Source of the DNA: an uncultured beta proteobacterium
GTDB lineage: Bacteria > Pseudomonadota > Gammaproteobacteria > Burkholderiales > Burkholderiaceae_C
NCBI GenBank assembly: GCA_903938815.1
Contig: CAJAES010000015.1
Location: 1-45,421 of the forward strand
DNA length: 45,421 nt
Reading direction: 5' to 3'
The notes under the pieces: model-generated
What the model was told of the DNA's origin: nothing
The model's database searches: none
What the model saw: only the letters and a program-made list of their open reading frames with translations
Position numbers and translations under genes: made by a program
In this document: positions 27,921-35,958 of the stretch, one piece after another
How the letters are laid out: every line of letters begins with the position of its first letter
Position numbering within the stretch: the stretch's first letter is position 1

Positions 27921-28802
27921 TCAGCGTGCGATCTGCTGCTTTACCCAGGCCCCGAGCGTGGCCATCCGCGCGAAGAAGTCGGGGAAGTTCGGGTCGCCGC
28001 AGGAGCCGATGCCGAAGCTCGTGACGCCCACCTGCACGCGCCGGCCCCGTACGAGTGTTTCGCTGAACAGCGGCCCGCCCGAATCCCCGAAGCAGGTGGC
28101 CTGTGCGTGTCGGGGCGAGGTGGCGCATATCACCGCCGTTCCGCTGCACGCCTGCACCTGGATGGTCATGCCGGCCTGCTGCAGCTCGGTCGGAAAGATG
28201 TCGGTGCCGCTGAGCGCGGTCTGGCCCCAGCCGGCGATGCGCGCCGGTGCGCCCACGGCGGCGAAGCGGTCCTCGGCGGTTTCCGTCGCGGCGATGAGCA
28301 CGGGCTTGATGCCCGACACGGGCTGCGCCAGCGTCAGCACCGCCACGTCGTTGACCACCGTGTCAGGGTCCCAGTTCGGATGCACCGCCACGGCGCTAAG
28401 CGCGATGCGCGTACCGCCGCTGGCCAGCGACTGCGACCCGACAAGTACCTCGATCTGCGAAGCGCTCAGGAAGTCTGCGCAGTGCGCGGCCGTCAGCACG
28501 TGCCGCGACCCGACCAGCGTGCCGCCACAGTAGAAGGCCTGCGCATTGTTCGACTCGGGCGCGAACAGCAATGCCACCACGGCCGGGAACGACCCCGCAG
28601 GCGCGGTGCCGCCGCCGATGACCTGAGGCGCCACCTCGGCCGGTACCGCCTGCGGTGCGGGCAATCCCAGCCGCGCTCGATGTGCTTCCAGGAAGGCCTG
28701 CACATGCGCACGCGCAGTGTTCGTGGCCTGCGCCACCGCCGGGCCACAGGCCAGCATGCCGGCCAGGCTCAAGCAGGCCAGGAGGTTCAGGCGTATCGGC
28801 AT
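27921..28802 (-). CDS. secreted S1-family (chymotrypsin-fold) serine protease
   Basis: Exported protease of 293 aa. A signal peptide (residues 1-25, ending PAVAQA) precedes a propeptide of about 35 residues, and the mature domain starts near VIGGGTAPAG. The catalytic triad is His107 (LTAAHC), Asp152 (NDVAVL) and Ser241 (CFGDSGGP). The residue six before the Ser, which sets primary specificity, is Ala235, not the Asp of trypsin. So cleavage after Arg/Lys is not expected. Monocistronic, 74 bp downstream of the LOG gene; no inhibitor or secretion partner is adjacent. ATG at 28802. Confidence 0.9.
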   Translation of the reverse strand: MPIRLNLLACLSLAGMLACGPAVAQATNTARAHVQAFLEAHRARLGLPAPQAVPAEVAPQVIGGGTAPAGSFPAVVALLFAPESNNAQAFYCGGTLVGSRHVLTAAHCADFLSASQIEVLVGSQSLASGGTRIALSAVAVHPNWDPDTVVNDVAVLTLAQPVSGIKPVLIAATETAEDRFAAVGAPARIAGWGQTALSGTDIFPTELQQAGMTIQVQACSGTAVICATSPRHAQATCFGDSGGPLFSETLVRGRRVQVGVTSFGIGSCGDPNFPDFFARMATLGAWVKQQIAR

Positions 28803-28876
28803 ATTCGGGCTCCGCTGGATGGATGCGACATCAGACGCCGAAACCGCCGCCCCGCACCATCCCACGCCCAGGGGGC

Positions 28877-29776
28877 TCAGGCCGTTCGGGGCGCGTCGCC
28901 AGCCGTCTCCGCATCGAAGCCGTAGTGCCCGGCCAGCACCGCCCAGGCCTCCTCGGCCGTCTCTACGATGTGATACAGGTTCTCGTCGCCGGCCGAGATC
29001 ATGCCGGTCTCGATGAGCCAGGGCACGTCGATCAGCCGCGTCCAGAACTCGCGGCCCACCAGCACGATGGGGCGGCGGCGCACCTTGCCCGTCTGCTGCA
29101 GCGTCAGTACCTCGAACAGCTCGTCGAGCGTGCCGAAGCCGCCGGGGAAGCACACCAGCCCGATGCTGCGCATCAGGAAGTGCATCTTGCGCAGCGCGAA
29201 GTAGTGGAACTGGAAGCACAGCTCCGGCGTGATGTAGGGGTTGGGGCTCTGCTCGTGCGGCAGCACGATGTTCAGGCCGATGCTCTTGCCGCCGACGTCC
29301 GACGCGCCGCGGTTGCCCGCCTCCATGATGCCGGGGCCGCCGCCGGTGACGACGTAGATAGGCTTCTGGTGGCTGCGCGAGCGCGTGGTCACCATGCCGG
29401 CGAAGCGCCGCGCCTCGTCGTAGTAGCGGCTCATGCCCAAGGCCGTCTGCGCGCGCCTGACGGCGGTTTCGTCGCCGCCCGCCTGCGCGTCGGCCAGGGC
29501 CTTGGCCGCGCCTTCCGGCGAGGGGATGCGCGCGCTGCCGAAGATGACGATGGTGGACTCGATGCCCTGCTCCTGCTGCACCATCTCGGGCTTGAGCAGT
29601 TCGAGCTGCATGCGCACCGGGCGCAGTTCCTCGCGCAGCAGGAAATCGTTGTCGGTGAAGGCCAGCCGGTAGGCGCTTTCGGGGGCGGCGTAGCGCTCGG
29701 GGGCGCTCGCGATCAGGGCTTCGTCCTGCGCGCTCTGGAAGTTGCGCGCGGTCAGTTCAGCATGTTTTTCGTTCAT
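28877..29776 (-). CDS. LOG-family Rossmann-fold protein (TIGR00730-like nucleotide N-ribohydrolase)
   Basis: Cytoplasmic protein of 299 aa. The motifs VTGGGPGIMEAGNRGA and CFPGGFGTLDELFEVLTLQQ (PGGxGTxxE) define the LOG/'lysine decarboxylase-like' family. Characterised members hydrolyse nucleoside 5'-monophosphates, including cytokinin ribotides, to base and ribose phosphate. The N-terminal 75-residue helical extension places it with the longer type. It follows the GntR regulator gene by 9 bp on the same strand, so it may be co-transcribed. Function in sulfolactate use is not obvious; nucleotide salvage is the conservative guess. Confidence 0.85.
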   Translation of the reverse strand: MNEKHAELTARNFQSAQDEALIASAPERYAAPESAYRLAFTDNDFLLREELRPVRMQLELLKPEMVQQEQGIESTIVIFGSARIPSPEGAAKALADAQAGGDETAVRRAQTALGMSRYYDEARRFAGMVTTRSRSHQKPIYVVTGGGPGIMEAGNRGASDVGGKSIGLNIVLPHEQSPNPYITPELCFQFHYFALRKMHFLMRSIGLVCFPGGFGTLDELFEVLTLQQTGKVRRRPIVLVGREFWTRLIDVPWLIETGMISAGDENLYHIVETAEEAWAVLAGHYGFDAETAGDAPRTA

Positions 29777-29785
29777 GGCGCGAGC

Positions 29786-30535
29786 TTACGCCCTGGACAG
29801 GTTCTGCACGTACTCGTGCACCCCGGTCAGGACCGTCGAGACCCGGTACTCGACCGGCTTGTCGCCGAAGCTCAGCGCGGTGCGCCGCAACTCCAGCACC
29901 GGCGCGCCCAGCGCCACGCCCAGCACGCGGGCCGTCTCGCTGCTCGCGGCCACGGCGCGGGCGCGCTCCTGGGCCCGCAGCACCGTGATGCCGAAGGCGT
30001 CCTGGAAGAGCCGGTAGATGGTGCCGGGCCGCTCGCGAAAGCGCTTCTCGGTGAGGCCGCGGTACAGCGCCATCGGCAGCTGCAGGCGGTCGTGCACGAT
30101 GGCTCTGCCCTGCAGCAGTAGCCGGTTCTCGATCAGCCAGGCAGGGTCGCCGGGGCGCGCGCCCAGTGCTTCCGCGGCGTCGTCGTCGAGCCTGCCGCGC
30201 GCGAAGGACACCGTCTCCACCACCGGCGCCTCGCGGTGGCCGTCCGCGCGCTCGACGTGGAAGAACTGGAACAGGAAGCGCTCGGGGCTGTGCGTGGCGA
30301 CGAAGGTGCCGCGACCCTGCCGCCGCAGCAGCACGTGCTCGGCCACCAGTTCGCCCACGGCCTGGCGCAGCGTGCCGATGGAGACGCCGAACGCGGCGGC
30401 CAGCGGCGCCTCGCTGGGCAGCACGGCGCCGGGTGCGAGTCGGCCGTCCTCGATGGCGCCGAGCAGCGCGCGCTTGACGGCGCGGTACCGGGGCATGCCG
30501 GGTTCGGCGCCGACCGGATCGAACAGGAGGGACAT
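29786..30535 (-). CDS. GntR-family regulator, HutC/UTRA type
   Basis: Regulator of about 249 aa. The winged helix (YRAVKRALLGAIEDGRLAPGAVLPSE, then FGVSIGTLRQAVGELVAEHVLLRRQGRGTFV) occupies residues about 16-85. A UTRA ligand domain follows (PAWLIENRLLLQGRAIVHDRLQLP to the end). In-frame ATGs at 30544 and 30562 are alternatives. It is divergent from suyAB-slcC-comC, with a palindrome between them, so it is the likely local regulator of sulfolactate genes responding to sulfolactate or a metabolite. That role is inferred from position. Confidence 0.85.
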   Translation of the reverse strand: MSLLFDPVGAEPGMPRYRAVKRALLGAIEDGRLAPGAVLPSEAPLAAAFGVSIGTLRQAVGELVAEHVLLRRQGRGTFVATHSPERFLFQFFHVERADGHREAPVVETVSFARGRLDDDAAEALGARPGDPAWLIENRLLLQGRAIVHDRLQLPMALYRGLTEKRFRERPGTIYRLFQDAFGITVLRAQERARAVAASSETARVLGVALGAPVLELRRTALSFGDKPVEYRVSTVLTGVHEYVQNLSRA

Positions 30536-30572
30536 GGCGCGCATTGTGGCCAGCCTGCGCACAAAGATTCAA

Positions 30573-30586
30573 GTCATCTGGATGAC
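30573..30586. promoter_or_regulatory. palindromic operator, probably of the adjacent GntR regulator
   Basis: GTCATC-TG-GATGAC is a perfect 6-2-6 inverted repeat. It lies 4 bp upstream of the suyA -35 hexamer and about 30-40 bp before the start of the divergent GntR gene. Position and symmetry suit binding by that regulator. Confidence 0.55.
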
Positions 30587-30590
30587 CTGT

Positions 30591-30618
30591 TTGACACTGC
30601 ATGCCGCGGGTCTAGCAT
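30591..30618 (+). promoter_or_regulatory. sigma-70 promoter of the suyA operon
   Basis: TTGACA (30591-30596, consensus) and TAGCAT (30613-30618, four of six) are separated by 16 bp. The predicted start is near 30625, leaving a leader of about 60 nt. AGGAG at 30671-30675 serves suyA. Confidence 0.55.
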
Positions 30619-30685
30619 CGCGGCCTCTGGCGCCCGATGCGCCGGAGGTGCTCGAGACCGGGCAGGACACAGGAGACAAACCCCG

Positions 30686-30967
30686 ATGATTCATTTCGTG
30701 TTGCACGACGCCCACGACAGCGTGGCGGTGGTCGTGGTGGAAGGCGTTCAGGCCGGCATGGCCCTGACCGGCTGGATCATGGACGAGGACCGCATGGTCA
30801 ACGTCCAGGCTCGCCAGGACATCCCGATCGGCCACAAGGTGGCCCTGAAGGACATGGCGGTGGGCGACACCGTCATCAAGTACGGCATCGACATGGGCAA
30901 GGTGGTTGCACCCATCCAGGCCGGCGAGCACGCGCACGTGCACAACATCAAGACCAAGCGGTGGTGA
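30686..30967 (+). CDS. suyA: (2R)-sulfolactate sulfo-lyase, small subunit SuyA
   Basis: SAF-domain subunit of 93 aa with [38 protein letters not shown] and the terminal [10 protein letters not shown]. Split UxaA-family dehydratases of this form include SuyA, altronate and galactarate dehydratase small subunits. With SuyB it eliminates sulfite from (R)-3-sulfolactate to give pyruvate. The SuyA call rests on the exact partner set: two sulfolactate dehydrogenase-type genes of opposite stereospecificity follow directly. First gene of the operon, 5 bp before suyB. If the assignment is wrong, an altronate/galactarate-type lyase is the alternative. Confidence 0.82.
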   Translation: MIHFVLHDAHDSVAVVVVEGVQAGMALTGWIMDEDRMVNVQARQDIPIGHKVALKDMAVGDTVIKYGIDMGKVVAPIQAGEHAHVHNIKTKRW

Positions 30968-30972
30968 GCCCC

Positions 30973-32148
30973 ATGAGCATCGTTTCCCAAGACACCACAT
31001 TCCTCGGCTACCGCCGCGAGAACGGCCGCGTCGGCGTACGCAACCACGTCATCATCCTGCCGCTGGACGACCTGTCCAACGCGGCCGCCGAGGCCGTGGC
31101 CTTCGCGATCAAGGGCACGCTGGCGATCCCCCACCCCTACGGCCGCCTGCAGTTCGGCGCCGACCTCGACCTGCACTTCCGCACCCTCATCGGCACCGGC
31201 TGCAACCCGAACGTGGCGGCTGTCGTCGTCATCGGCATCGAGGACGGCTGGACGAAGAAGGTCGTCGACGGTATCGCCGCCACCGGCAAGCCCGTGATCG
31301 GCTTCGGCATCGAAGGCCACGGCGACCACGCCACGATCATGAAGGCCAGCAAGGCCGCGCGTGAATACGTGCAGTGGGCCAGCGAGAAGCAGCGCGAGGA
31401 GTGCCCCATCCACGAACTGTGGGTGAGCACCAAGTGCGGCGAGAGCGACACCACCAGCGGCTGCGGTGCGAACCCGACCGTCGGCAACGCGTTCGACAAG
31501 CTGCACGCGCTCGGCAGCACGCTGTGCTTCGGCGAGACGACCGAGATCACCGGCGGCGAGCAGATCGTGGCCGCGCGCTGCGCGACCGACGCGGTGCGTG
31601 AACAGTTCATGTTCATGTTCAACCGCTACCAGGACGTGATCAACCGCCACAAGACCAGCGATCTCTCCGACAGCCAGCCCACCAAGGGCAACATCGCTGG
31701 CGGCCTGACCACCATCGAGGAAAAGGCGCTCGGCAACATCCAGAAGATCGGCAAGACCTGCACGGTCGACGGCGTGATCGACAAGGCCGAGATGCCCACG
31801 CACCCGGGCCTGTGGTTCATGGACAGCTCCTCGGCCGCGGCCGAGATGGTGACGCTGTGCGCCGCTTCGGGCTATGCCGTGCACTTCTTCCCGACGGGGC
31901 AGGGCAACGTCATCGGCAACCCCATCCTGCCGGTGATCAAGATCTGCGCGAACCCGCGCACGGTCCGCCTGATGAGCGAGCACATCGACGTCGACAGTTC
32001 CGGCCTGCTGCAGCGCCAGATCTCGCTCGACCAGGCTGGCGACCTGCTGCTCGAGAACATGCTGCGCACGGCCAACGGCCGCCTCACGGCAGCCGAGGCG
32101 CTGGGGCACCGCGAGTTCGTGCTGACGCGCCTGTACGAGTCGGCCTGA
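30973..32148 (+). CDS. suyB: (2R)-sulfolactate sulfo-lyase, large subunit SuyB
   Basis: Catalytic UxaA-family subunit of 391 aa. It starts with [20 protein letters not shown] and contains [16 protein letters not shown], the Cys-rich [17 protein letters not shown] and [20 protein letters not shown]. It ends [14 protein letters not shown]. The overall length and the [21 protein letters not shown] block match SuyB better than typical altronate dehydratases as I know them. Iron-dependent; cytoplasmic. The product sulfite would need a sulfite dehydrogenase or exporter, none of which is in the window. Two bp separate it from slcC. Confidence 0.82.
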   Translation: MSIVSQDTTFLGYRRENGRVGVRNHVIILPLDDLSNAAAEAVAFAIKGTLAIPHPYGRLQFGADLDLHFRTLIGTGCNPNVAAVVVIGIEDGWTKKVVDGIAATGKPVIGFGIEGHGDHATIMKASKAAREYVQWASEKQREECPIHELWVSTKCGESDTTSGCGANPTVGNAFDKLHALGSTLCFGETTEITGGEQIVAARCATDAVREQFMFMFNRYQDVINRHKTSDLSDSQPTKGNIAGGLTTIEEKALGNIQKIGKTCTVDGVIDKAEMPTHPGLWFMDSSSAAAEMVTLCAASGYAVHFFPTGQGNVIGNPILPVIKICANPRTVRLMSEHIDVDSSGLLQRQISLDQAGDLLLENMLRTANGRLTAAEALGHREFVLTRLYESA

Positions 32149-32150
32149 GC

Positions 32151-33077
32151 ATGGCCCGCATCGTCATCACGGAGTTCATGGACGGGCCGGCCGTCGCGCA
32201 GTTGCAGGCCCGGCATGACGTGCTGTACGACCCGGCGCTGGTGGACGACGCACCGCGCCTGCTGGCCGAGGCTGCCCGCGCCGACGCCATCGTCGTGCGC
32301 AACCGCACGCAGGTGCGGGGCGAACTCCTCGCGGCGCTCGCGCGCTGCAAGGTGGTCGGCCGGCTTGGCGTGGGGCTGGACAACATCGACGTGCCCGGCT
32401 GCGAGGCGCGCGGCATGCGCGTGATCCCGGCCACCGGCGCGAACGCGTTGTCGGTGGCCGAGTACGTGGTGACGAGTGCGCTGGTGCTGCTGCGCGGCAC
32501 CTTCGCCGCGACGGCGGAGGTGGCCGCCGGCCGCTGGCCGCGCGTGCCGCTGTCCAACGGCCGCGAGGCCGGCGGGCGCACCCTGGGCCTGGTGGGCTTC
32601 GGCTCCATCGGGCAGACCACCGCGCGCCTGGCGCGCGGCCTGGGCATGCGCGTGATCGCGTTCGACGCAATGATGGACGCGGATCACCCCGCCTTCGCAG
32701 ACGGCGCCGTGGCCTGCGCGGGGCTCGACGAAGTCCTGCAGACCGCCGACGTGGTGAGCCTGCACGTGCCCCTGCTCGATTCCACGCGCGGCCTGCTGGA
32801 CGCCGACCGCCTCGCGTCGATGAAGCAGGGCGCGGTGCTGATCAACACCGCTCGTGGCGGCATCGTCGACGAGGTGGCCCTGGCGGCTTCGTTGAAGAGC
32901 GGCCACCTGGGCGGCGCGGCGATCGACGTCTTCGGCACCGAGCCGCTGCCTGCGTCGCCGCATTTCGAGAACTGCCCGAACCTGATCCTCACGCCGCACA
33001 TCGCCGGCCTGACATCCGAGGCCAACACGCGCGTCAGCAGCCTGATCGCCGAACGCGTGCTGGAGGCGCTGGCATGA
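32151..33077 (+). CDS. slcC: (S)-sulfolactate dehydrogenase-like D-2-hydroxyacid dehydrogenase (SlcC type)
   Basis: NAD-dependent 2-hydroxyacid dehydrogenase of the SerA/D-isomer family, 308 aa. The catalytic set is Arg in INTARGGIVDE, Glu nearby, and His in LTPHIAGLT. The Rossmann motif is GLVGFGSIG (about residue 142 on). In Chromohalobacter salexigens, SlcC oxidises (S)-sulfolactate to sulfopyruvate, which ComC reduces to the (R) form used by SuyAB. The gene lies 2 bp after suyB and overlaps comC by 4 bp, which supports that role. Alone it could be read as a phosphoglycerate- or hydroxypyruvate-type reductase. Confidence 0.78.
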   Translation: MARIVITEFMDGPAVAQLQARHDVLYDPALVDDAPRLLAEAARADAIVVRNRTQVRGELLAALARCKVVGRLGVGLDNIDVPGCEARGMRVIPATGANALSVAEYVVTSALVLLRGTFAATAEVAAGRWPRVPLSNGREAGGRTLGLVGFGSIGQTTARLARGLGMRVIAFDAMMDADHPAFADGAVACAGLDEVLQTADVVSLHVPLLDSTRGLLDADRLASMKQGAVLINTARGGIVDEVALAASLKSGHLGGAAIDVFGTEPLPASPHFENCPNLILTPHIAGLTSEANTRVSSLIAERVLEALA

Positions 33078-34066
33078 GGCTCACGCTGGCCGAAGCCGAG
33101 GCGCGTGTCGCCGAGGCGCTGATCAAGGCAGGTTCCAACCCGGCCATGGCGCAAGCCACGGCGGCGGCACTGGTGCTGGCCGAATCGCAGGGCCTGGGCT
33201 CGCACGGCCTGTCGCGCGTGGCGCAGTACACCACCCACCTGCGCAACGGCCGGGCCAACCGCGATGCGGTGCCACGCGTGGCGCGCCGCAAGGGTGGCGC
33301 CGTGCTGGTGGATGCCGACGAAGGCCTGGCTTTCCCAGCCTGCACGCTGGCCGTGGCCGAGGCCGTGGCCGCCGCGCGCGAAAACGGCGTGGCCTTCGCG
33401 GGCGTGGCCAACAGCCACCATTGCGGCGTGGTCGTCGACCACCTGCGCGCCGTGGCGGCGGCCGGCATGGTCGGCCTGGGCTTTGCCAACTCGCCGGCGG
33501 CCATGCCGGTGGCGGGCGGCCGGCACCCGATCTTCGGCACCAACCCGGTCGCGGCGGTGTTTCCGCGCCGCGGGGCCGACCCGCTGATGATCGACCTGAG
33601 CCTGTCGGAAGTGGCGCGCGGCAAGCTCATGGTGGCGGCCAAGGAAGGGCGGTCCATCCCGGCGGGCTGGGCGCTCGACGCCGACGGCAACCCGACCACG
33701 GACCCCAAGGCCGGCATGGCGGGCTCGATGCTGCCCATCGGCGCCGTCAGCAGCCCCAAGGGCGCGATGCTGGCGCTGGTGGTGGAACTGCTGGTGACAG
33801 CCCTCATCGGCTCGCAGTTCGGCTACGAGGCGAGCAGCTTCTTCGTCGACGAAGGCAACCGCCCGCGCATCGGGCAGGCCTTCATCGTGATCGACCCGGG
33901 CGCGCTGGCCGGCAGCGACAGCTACCTCGACCGCGTGGAAGTGCTGATCGCCGAGATGCTGAAGGACGACGGCGTGCGCCTGCCCGGCGCCCGCCGGGAG
34001 GCGCTGCGCCAGCGTGCCGCCGTCGACGGGCTGGAAGTGCCCGACGCCCTGCTCGCGTCCTGGTAG
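33074..34066 (+). CDS. comC: (R)-sulfolactate dehydrogenase-like LDH2/malate dehydrogenase family protein (ComC type)
   Basis: NAD(P)-dependent oxidoreductase of 330 aa in the malate/L-lactate dehydrogenase type 2 (LDH2/YlbC) family. It contains LAESQGLGSHGLSRV, ANSHHCGVVVDHL (catalytic His region), GFANSPAAMPVAGG and IFGTNPVAAVFPRRG. ComC interconverts sulfopyruvate and (R)-sulfolactate. Overlap with slcC (4 bp) and presence of suyAB make this far more likely than malate or ureidoglycolate oxidation. Last gene of the operon; a strong hairpin follows at 34071. Confidence 0.78.
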   Translation: MRLTLAEAEARVAEALIKAGSNPAMAQATAAALVLAESQGLGSHGLSRVAQYTTHLRNGRANRDAVPRVARRKGGAVLVDADEGLAFPACTLAVAEAVAAARENGVAFAGVANSHHCGVVVDHLRAVAAAGMVGLGFANSPAAMPVAGGRHPIFGTNPVAAVFPRRGADPLMIDLSLSEVARGKLMVAAKEGRSIPAGWALDADGNPTTDPKAGMAGSMLPIGAVSSPKGAMLALVVELLVTALIGSQFGYEASSFFVDEGNRPRIGQAFIVIDPGALAGSDSYLDRVEVLIAEMLKDDGVRLPGARREALRQRAAVDGLEVPDALLASW

Positions 34067-34070
34067 GTTC

Positions 34071-34094
34071 CACCGGCGGCAAAGGCCGCCGGTG
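34071..34094 (+). terminator. hairpin after the suyAB-slcC-comC operon
   Basis: CACCGGCGGC-AAAG-GCCGCCGGTG forms a perfect 10-bp stem with a 4-base loop. It begins 4 bp after the comC stop. There is no T-run, so it may act as a terminator or as a 3' RNA-stability element. Confidence 0.6.
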
Positions 34095-34158
34095 CATCGG
34101 ACCACAAGGCCCGCCGGGTTTCTGCATCCGCAGCGACGCGCGCCGCGTATCACCGGGC

Positions 34159-35058
34159 ATGAACATCGCCCACCTCACCCTCATCCCCCTCGTGGCGCTC
34201 CTGGGCGCCTGTGCCAACCTCGTCACGCCTGCCGCGGCACCCGAACCGAAGGACCGCCGTGAGGTGGCCGTGGCGGTCACGGTGTCGAATCAGCTGATCA
34301 GCTTCAATGCGGCGAGGCCTGGCCAGCTGCTCTGGAAGCGCGCGGTCACCGGCCTGCAACCGGGCGAAAGCCTGATGGGCGTCGATTACCGCCAGAAGAA
34401 CGACACGCTCTATGCGCTCGGCCTCAGCGGTGGCACCGGGCGCCTGTACACCGTGGACACCGAGACCGGCGCCGTCACGCCGGTGGGCGCGCCGTTCGCG
34501 CTGCCTGGCGAGAGCACGGAGTTCGGCTTCGACTTCAACCCGACGGTCGATCGCATCCGCGTCGTCAGCGCCGCCGGCCTGAACCTGCGGCTGCACCCGG
34601 ATACCGGCGCCGTGGTCGACAGCAGCGCGGACCAGCCCGGCCTGCAGACCGACGGCGCCCTGGCCTTCAGCGCGGGCGACGCCAACGCGGCCAGAACCGC
34701 ACGCGTCGTGGGCGCGGCCTACAGCTACAACAAGGTCGATCCGAAAGTCACCACCAACTTCGCCATCGACCAGGCCACGGCCTCGCTGGTGACGCAGGGC
34801 ACGCGTGAAGGCGTGGCGCCCGCGGTGTCGCCGAACACCGGACGCCTGCTGACCGTGGGGGCGCTGAACGTCGGACCGTTCGAGGCCGCCGCGTTCGACA
34901 TCCATGTGCTCACCGACCTCGGCTTTGCCGCGCTCAGCGGCCGCAGCGGGGGGGCCAGCCGCTGGATCGAGATCGACCTGGCCACCGGCGCCGGCCGCAT
35001 CGTCGGCACGATCGGTGGCGGCGAGGCCGTGCGGGCCTTCTCGTTCGAGAGCTGGTAG
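34159..35058 (+). CDS. DUF4394-containing lipoprotein
   Basis: Predicted lipoprotein of 299 aa. The signal MNIAHLTLIPLVALLGAC carries a lipobox at Cys18. The body is a beta-propeller-like DUF4394 domain (YALGLSGGTGRLYTVDTETGA, STEFGFDFNPTVDRIRVVSA, TDGALAFSAGD...). Proteins with this domain are exported, and their molecular role is not established. Single gene, 92 bp after the sulfolactate operon and behind its hairpin, so probably independent. Convergent with the MoeB/ThiF-like gene. Confidence 0.85.
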   Translation: MNIAHLTLIPLVALLGACANLVTPAAAPEPKDRREVAVAVTVSNQLISFNAARPGQLLWKRAVTGLQPGESLMGVDYRQKNDTLYALGLSGGTGRLYTVDTETGAVTPVGAPFALPGESTEFGFDFNPTVDRIRVVSAAGLNLRLHPDTGAVVDSSADQPGLQTDGALAFSAGDANAARTARVVGAAYSYNKVDPKVTTNFAIDQATASLVTQGTREGVAPAVSPNTGRLLTVGALNVGPFEAAAFDIHVLTDLGFAALSGRSGGASRWIEIDLATGAGRIVGTIGGGEAVRAFSFESW

Positions 35059-35079
35059 GCCGCGTGGCCCGTCGGGCCG

Positions 35080-35829
35080 TCAGCGCGCCGCGCAGACCGG
35101 GCACGCCGGATTGCGCGGCGTGCGCATTTCCGTCCACTCCATCGCGCGGGCGTCCAGCAGCAGCAGGCGCCCGGCCAGCGGCTGGCCGATGCCGGCCACC
35201 AGCTTCAGGGCCTCGGCGGCCTGGACGCTGCCGATGATGCCCACGAGCGGCGCGAACACGCCCATCGTGGCGCAGGCCACTTCCTCATAGTCGGCGCCCG
35301 GCGGGAACAGGCAGCCGTAGCAAGGCGCGTCGGCCTGCCGCGTGTCGTACACCGCCACCTGCCCGTCGAAGCCGATGGCCGCGCCGCTCACCAGCGGCTT
35401 GCGGTGCTTCACGCAGGCGGCATTCACGGCGTGCCGGGTGCGGAAGTTGTCGCTGCAATCCAGCACCACGTCGGCCTGCGGCACCAGTTCCTCGAGCAGG
35501 GCGGCGTCCGCGCGCTGCTGGCGGGCGTCGATGTTCAGCGCCGGGTCGATGGCCAGCAGCGTCTGACGGATGGACTCCGCCTTGGGCATACCGATGCGGT
35601 CGTTGCGGTGCGCGATCTGGCGCTGCAGGTTGGTCAGGTCCACGGTGTCGTGGTCGCAGATGGTCAGCCGGCCGATGCCGGCCGTGCCCAGGTACAGCGC
35701 CACCGGCGAGCCGAGGCCTCCCGCGCCGATGATGAGCGCGTGCGCGTCGAGCAGGCGCTGCTGGCCCTCGATGCCAATGTCGTCGAGCAGGATGTGGCGC
35801 GAGAAGCGCAGCAGTTGGTCGTCGTTCAT
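35080..35829 (-). CDS. moeB: MoeB/ThiF/HesA-family sulfur-carrier adenylyltransferase
   Basis: E1-like enzyme of 249 aa that adenylates the C-terminal Gly-Gly of MoaD- or ThiS-type carrier proteins. It shows RYSRHILLD-like opening (LLRFSRHILLDDIG), the ATP motif GAGGLGS, DLTNLQRQ, VLDCSDNFRTRH and the zinc Cys pairs CYGC and CPVC. MoeB and ThiF are not separable by sequence alone, so the symbol is provisional. Begins with the ATG at 35829, behind a 10-bp tandem repeat. In many Burkholderiales it is next to ctpA, as here. Confidence 0.82.
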   Translation of the reverse strand: MNDDQLLRFSRHILLDDIGIEGQQRLLDAHALIIGAGGLGSPVALYLGTAGIGRLTICDHDTVDLTNLQRQIAHRNDRIGMPKAESIRQTLLAIDPALNIDARQQRADAALLEELVPQADVVLDCSDNFRTRHAVNAACVKHRKPLVSGAAIGFDGQVAVYDTRQADAPCYGCLFPPGADYEEVACATMGVFAPLVGIIGSVQAAEALKLVAGIGQPLAGRLLLLDARAMEWTEMRTPRNPACPVCAAR

Positions 35830-35837
35830 GGGCCTTG

Positions 35838-35877
35838 TTGGAGCCGGTTGGAGCCAATTGAATCCGGTCGGAGGCAC
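35838..35877. repeat. 10-bp degenerate tandem repeat, four units
   Basis: Units near TTGGAGCCGG lie directly upstream of the moeB start codon (- strand). The unit TTGGAGCCG also appears in the array at 41039-41106. Confidence 0.6.
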
Positions 35878-35914
35878 AGGCGGCCGGTGCCCGCCCCGGG
35901 GGCCTGAAATGCAA

Positions 35915-35937
35915 AGGGCCCGCGACGTGCGGGCCCT
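35915..35937 (-). terminator. intrinsic terminator of ctpA
   Basis: AGGGCCCGC-GACGT-GCGGGCCCT forms a 9-bp perfect stem. On the - strand it is followed by TTTGCATTT and lies 22 bp past the ctpA stop. Confidence 0.7.
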
Positions 35938-35958
35938 GGGCCGTGCGCTGACGAGAGC

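Noticed and set aside
30686..32148. Altronate or galactarate dehydratase subunits
   Set aside because: The superfamily is shared, but the following slcC- and comC-like genes and the C-terminal sequence blocks fit sulfolactate sulfo-lyase better. Kept as the alternative.
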